33,620 nt of DNA from assembly GCF_000423065.1 (NCBI RefSeq), contig NZ_AUHG01000001.1, forward strand, positions 1 to 33,620. The letters are read 5' to 3'. The stretch is from Christiangramia echinicola DSM 19838 (lineage in GTDB: Bacteria > Bacteroidota > Bacteroidia > Flavobacteriales > Flavobacteriaceae). This document shows positions 31,187-33,620 of this stretch, piece by piece. The notes beneath the pieces are model-generated. The model was given only the letters and a program-made list of their open reading frames with translations, searched no databases and was not told where the DNA came from. Positions within the stretch are counted from its first letter, which is position 1. Each line of letters starts with the position of its first letter. Position numbers and translations under genes: made by a program.

Positions 31187-32275
31187 CTAATCGAAGTAGC
31201 TAAAAGTATCTCCGTCTTTAATTTTCAGGATAGATTCGTAAATAAGATTGATCACATTTTCTACATCATTTTTATGTACCATCTCTACTGTTGTATGCAT
31301 ATATCTTAATGGTAATGATATTAAAGCTGAGGGAACTCCTCCATTACTGTATGCAAATGCATCGGTATCAGTTCCTGTGAATCTTGAGGAAGCATGACGC
31401 TGAAAAGGTATTTTCTTTTCTTCGGCAGTATCTATAATAAGTTCTCTCAGTTTATTCTGAACAGCCGGCGCGTACGAGATTACCGGTCCAGCTCCAATTT
31501 TATTTAAACCGTTTGTTTTCTTCTCGATCATTGGAGTAGTGGTGTCGTGGGTTACATCTGTAACAATGGCAACATTTGGCTGAATTCTGTGCGTGATCAT
31601 TTCCGCTCCTCTCAATCCAATTTCTTCCTGTACTGAATTTGTAATATAAAGACCGAATGGTAATTTCTGACCTTTCTCCTTTAATAACCTTGCTACCTGA
31701 GCGATCATAAAACCGCCAATTCGATTATCTAATGCTCGGCAAACAAATTTGTCTTCATTCAGAATAAAGAATTCATCTGGATATGTGATCACACAACCAA
31801 CATGCACTCCAAGTTTTTCAACTTCTTCCTTATTAGTACATCCAACATCTATACAGATATTGTCCATTTTAGGCGATTGCTCTTTTTCTTTATCTCTGGT
31901 ATGAATAGCTGGCCAGCCAAAAACTCCTTTTACGATACCTTTTTTAGTATGAATGTTCACACGCTTGGAAGCAGCGATTTGGTGATCACTTCCACCATTA
32001 CGCACAACATATATAAAACCTTCGTCTGAAATATAATTTACATACCACGAGATTTCATCTGCGTGTCCTTCTATTACTACTTTATATTCAGCCTCCGGAT
32101 TTATAACTCCAACAGCAGTTCCATAAGTGTCAGTTATAAATTCATCTACATAAGGCTTAAGGTAATCCATCCAAAGTTTCTGTCCTTCGGCTTCATAACC
32201 AGTTGGAGCAGCGTTATTAAGATAGGTCTCCAGGAATTCCAGAGATTTTTTGTCTAAAACTTCACTTTTCTTCAT
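31187..32275 (-). CDS. M42 family metallopeptidase
   Basis: A 362-residue peptidase of the M42 (glutamyl/deblocking aminopeptidase) family that uses two metals. Metal-site residues seen: H71 and D73 in VIEGHADEI, D183 in CRALDNRIGG, E217/E218 in SVQEEIGLRGA, D240 in IVTDVTHD and H328 in LRYMHTTVEMV. It lacks a signal peptide, so it is cytoplasmic. Members cut N-terminal residues from peptides and form large tetrahedral oligomers. The gene is followed by its own terminator. Confidence 0.93.
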   Translation of the reverse strand: MKKSEVLDKKSLEFLETYLNNAAPTGYEAEGQKLWMDYLKPYVDEFITDTYGTAVGVINPEAEYKVVIEGHADEISWYVNYISDEGFIYVVRNGGSDHQIAASKRVNIHTKKGIVKGVFGWPAIHTRDKEKEQSPKMDNICIDVGCTNKEEVEKLGVHVGCVITYPDEFFILNEDKFVCRALDNRIGGFMIAQVARLLKEKGQKLPFGLYITNSVQEEIGLRGAEMITHRIQPNVAIVTDVTHDTTTPMIEKKTNGLNKIGAGPVISYAPAVQNKLRELIIDTAEEKKIPFQRHASSRFTGTDTDAFAYSNGGVPSALISLPLRYMHTTVEMVHKNDVENVINLIYESILKIKDGDTFSYFD

Positions 32276-32393
32276 TGTTCAATATAATTTCCACGAATTT
32301 AAAAAGTTTTAGATTGGTGACAACTTGCTATTGATTAATTTTGGAATGATTTTGGTAAAACTTGTAACCAGAAAAAATGAAAGAGTATAAATA

Positions 32394-33104
32394 GTGATAA
32401 GATATTTTTCCATATTAATATTGTTGATAGGCTTTAATGCTTCCGGGCAAAGGTCTTCGAAAATCTTTCCGAAAGATAGTATAGAGAATGATTCAATAGA
32501 AAAGCAATATATGATCATTGCAGGGGATTCTATTCCCAGGGAAACGATAGATCTTGAGGAGGTTGTTTTATTACGAAAGTTGAAATTCAATAGTAATGAG
32601 GACAGAAAACGATATTTGATCTTGCGAAGGAAAACTCGTAAGGTATATCCTTATGCTAAATTGGCTTCAGAACGTCTTGTAGATTTAAATTCGCGTCTGG
32701 ATCAAATCAAAACAAAAAGAGCCCGGAAGAAATACACCAAAATAGTTCAGGATTATATTGAAGAAGAATTTTCTACCGAATTAAAGAAGCTTACCAGAAC
32801 TGAAGGTCAGATATTAGTGAAATTGATGCACCGACAGACAGGGATAACTACATTCGATCTGGTTAAGGAACTTAAAAGTGGATGGAGAGCTTTCTGGTAT
32901 AATACAACTGCCAGTATGTTCGATATATCATTAAAGGAGGAATATCACCCGGAATCCAACCATGAAGACTTTCTTATAGAGGACATATTACAAAGATCAT
33001 TTAGAGATAATATATTAGAGAGACAGGGGAGTGCCCTGGATTTTGAATACCTGGATCTGAGTGATAAATGGAATAATCCTTCTCCTCAAAAAAAAAGTAG
33101 TTGA
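32394..33104 (+). CDS. DUF4294 domain exported protein, GTG start
   Basis: A 236-residue protein with a signal peptide (MIRYFSILILLIGFNASGQ) and the DUF4294 pattern: MIIAGDSIPRETIDLEEVVLL, then FNSNEDRKRYLILRRKTRKVYPYAKLASERL. The start is GTG at 32394; an in-frame TAA lies just upstream and the nearby ATG at 32377 opens only a five-codon frame. Its function is unknown, and it is a widespread Bacteroidota protein. It is divergent from the M42 gene. Confidence 0.85.
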   Translation: MIRYFSILILLIGFNASGQRSSKIFPKDSIENDSIEKQYMIIAGDSIPRETIDLEEVVLLRKLKFNSNEDRKRYLILRRKTRKVYPYAKLASERLVDLNSRLDQIKTKRARKKYTKIVQDYIEEEFSTELKKLTRTEGQILVKLMHRQTGITTFDLVKELKSGWRAFWYNTTASMFDISLKEEYHPESNHEDFLIEDILQRSFRDNILERQGSALDFEYLDLSDKWNNPSPQKKSS

Positions 33105-33182
33105 TAATTTAAGTTTCTCAGCCCTGTTCTTCAGTGAGTTATTGGGGTTTCTTAATTTTCTCTAAAAAAACTTAAATTTTTG
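33105..33182. other. spacer before the tandem promoters
   Basis: AT-rich, no gene or hairpin terminator that I can support after the DUF4294 stop. Confidence 0.35.
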
Positions 33183-33183
33183 T

Positions 33184-33215
33184 TTGGTTTGGAGGAAGAA
33201 GTTGGTGTATATTTG
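33184..33215 (+). promoter_or_regulatory. tandem promoter P1
   Basis: TTG at 33184-33186, 21 bases, then TATATTTG at 33208-33215. Downstream GCAGCCGCTTAGGAAACGAG and GTTCACTGA are shared with the later copies. Confidence 0.65.
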
Positions 33216-33319
33216 CAGCCGCTTAGGAAACGAGGCGCATGTTCACTGAGGCTACTGATAGAGGGGGATACCGGACAAAACGGCCTTCAAAAATTAAATT
33301 AAAATAATTCACTTTTAAT

Positions 33320-33351
33320 TTGGTTGGAGAGGAAAAGTCGTTGTATGTTTG
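33320..33351 (+). promoter_or_regulatory. tandem promoter P2
   Basis: TTG at 33320-33322, 21 bases, then TATGTTTG at 33344-33351. TTTGGTTGGAGAGG leads the copy, and GCACCCGCTTTGAGAG and GTTCACTGAAAG follow. Confidence 0.75.
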
Positions 33352-33456
33352 CACCCGCTTTGAGAGCAAGACGATACGTTCACTGAAAGTACTGGAAATG
33401 GGGGATACAGGTAGAAACGTCCTTCGAGAATTAAATAAAAAAAGATTGTTTTTTAT

Positions 33457-33488
33457 TTGGTTGGAGAGGATAAGTCGTTTTATATTTG
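33457..33488 (+). promoter_or_regulatory. tandem promoter P3
   Basis: TTG at 33457-33459, 21 bases, then TATATTTG at 33481-33488. It has the same leading TTTGGTTGGAGAGG as P2. GCACCCGCTTTGGAAACG and GTTCATTTAAAG follow. Confidence 0.75.
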
Positions 33489-33588
33489 CACCCGCTTTGG
33501 AAACGAAGCGATGTTCATTTAAAGAAGAGGAGTTATCAAATTGACTTTAAGGCTTTTAAAAGAAACTAAAATTTTTATCAAAAAAGTT

Positions 33589-33620
33589 TTGGTTGGTTAG
33601 AAAAAAGCGTTGTATATTTG
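33589..33620 (+). promoter_or_regulatory. tandem promoter P4 (ends at window edge)
   Basis: TTG at 33589-33591, 21 bases, then TATATTTG at 33613-33620, the last base of the window. The driven gene, probably an rRNA operon, lies outside. Confidence 0.65.

Noticed and set aside
33088-33096. A9 run near the end of the DUF4294 gene as a slippage site
   Set aside because: It sits in the last few codons, so a frame change would have little effect, and A runs are common in this genome.
33320-33544. 74-codon open frame over the right-hand tandem promoters
   Set aside because: It spans two of the repeated promoter units and has no protein-like features; the frame is a by-product of the repeat.
1-33620. 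CRISPR arrays and tRNA genes
   Set aside because: No regular repeat-spacer pattern with unique spacers and no tRNA-like cloverleaf was noticed. The tandem units at the right edge are promoters, not CRISPR repeats.

Overview
The window looks like a chromosomal segment of a marine-type flavobacterium (Bacteroidota, Flavobacteriaceae, Gramella/Christiangramia-like). The evidence is low overall GC, the gliding-motility transporter genes gldF and gldG, the Bacteroidota promoter form TTG-N~20-TAnnTTTG, a M42 peptidase, a DUF4294 protein, and a tandem promoter array typical of the region ahead of flavobacterial rRNA operons. Genus is inference; phylum and family are well supported.

Layout. (1) 1-4945: the 3' part of a Hanks-type Ser/Thr kinase fused to a membrane segment, a WG-like segment and Sel1 repeats. 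It is followed by a small secreted protein and a convergent, translationally coupled set of four genes for mostly exported proteins of unknown function, one with Sel1-like repeats. (2) 5236-8383: two toxin-antitoxin modules back to back. One is a three-gene HipBST-type kinase system with a three-copy operator array. The other is an AbiEii-type nucleotidyltransferase whose antitoxin carries an XRE/HigA-like DNA-binding domain on a DUF6922-like tail. (3) 8453-15203: the core of an integrative mobilizable element: small membrane protein, relaxase, MobC-like protein, TOPRIM primase-like protein, VapE/VirE-type helicase, excisionase-like HTH protein, divergent XRE regulator, membrane protein and tyrosine integrase. 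Its integrase end abuts the mnmE 3' end. The toxin-antitoxin modules are probably its cargo, but I could not find a left attachment site. (4) 15427-32275: housekeeping genes: mnmE, a DUF4870 protein, dnaN, gldG/gldF, a small monooxygenase-like protein, a DUF62 protein, phoH, purC, acs, a secreted hypothetical, a DnaQ-like exonuclease, a cNMP/CBS/DUF294 protein, topoisomerase IB and an M42 peptidase. (5) 32394-33620: a DUF4294 protein, then four near-regular tandem promoters (~135 bp period) running off the right edge, most likely ahead of an rRNA operon.

The most interesting parts are the two regulated toxin-antitoxin modules (operator array, perfect operator palindrome, G8 tract ahead of the toxin start), the iteron-like cluster between the primase and helicase genes of the element, and the tandem promoter array. 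I see nothing that I can firmly call an entirely new system. The XRE-DUF6922 plus AbiEii pair is the best candidate for an under-described module.
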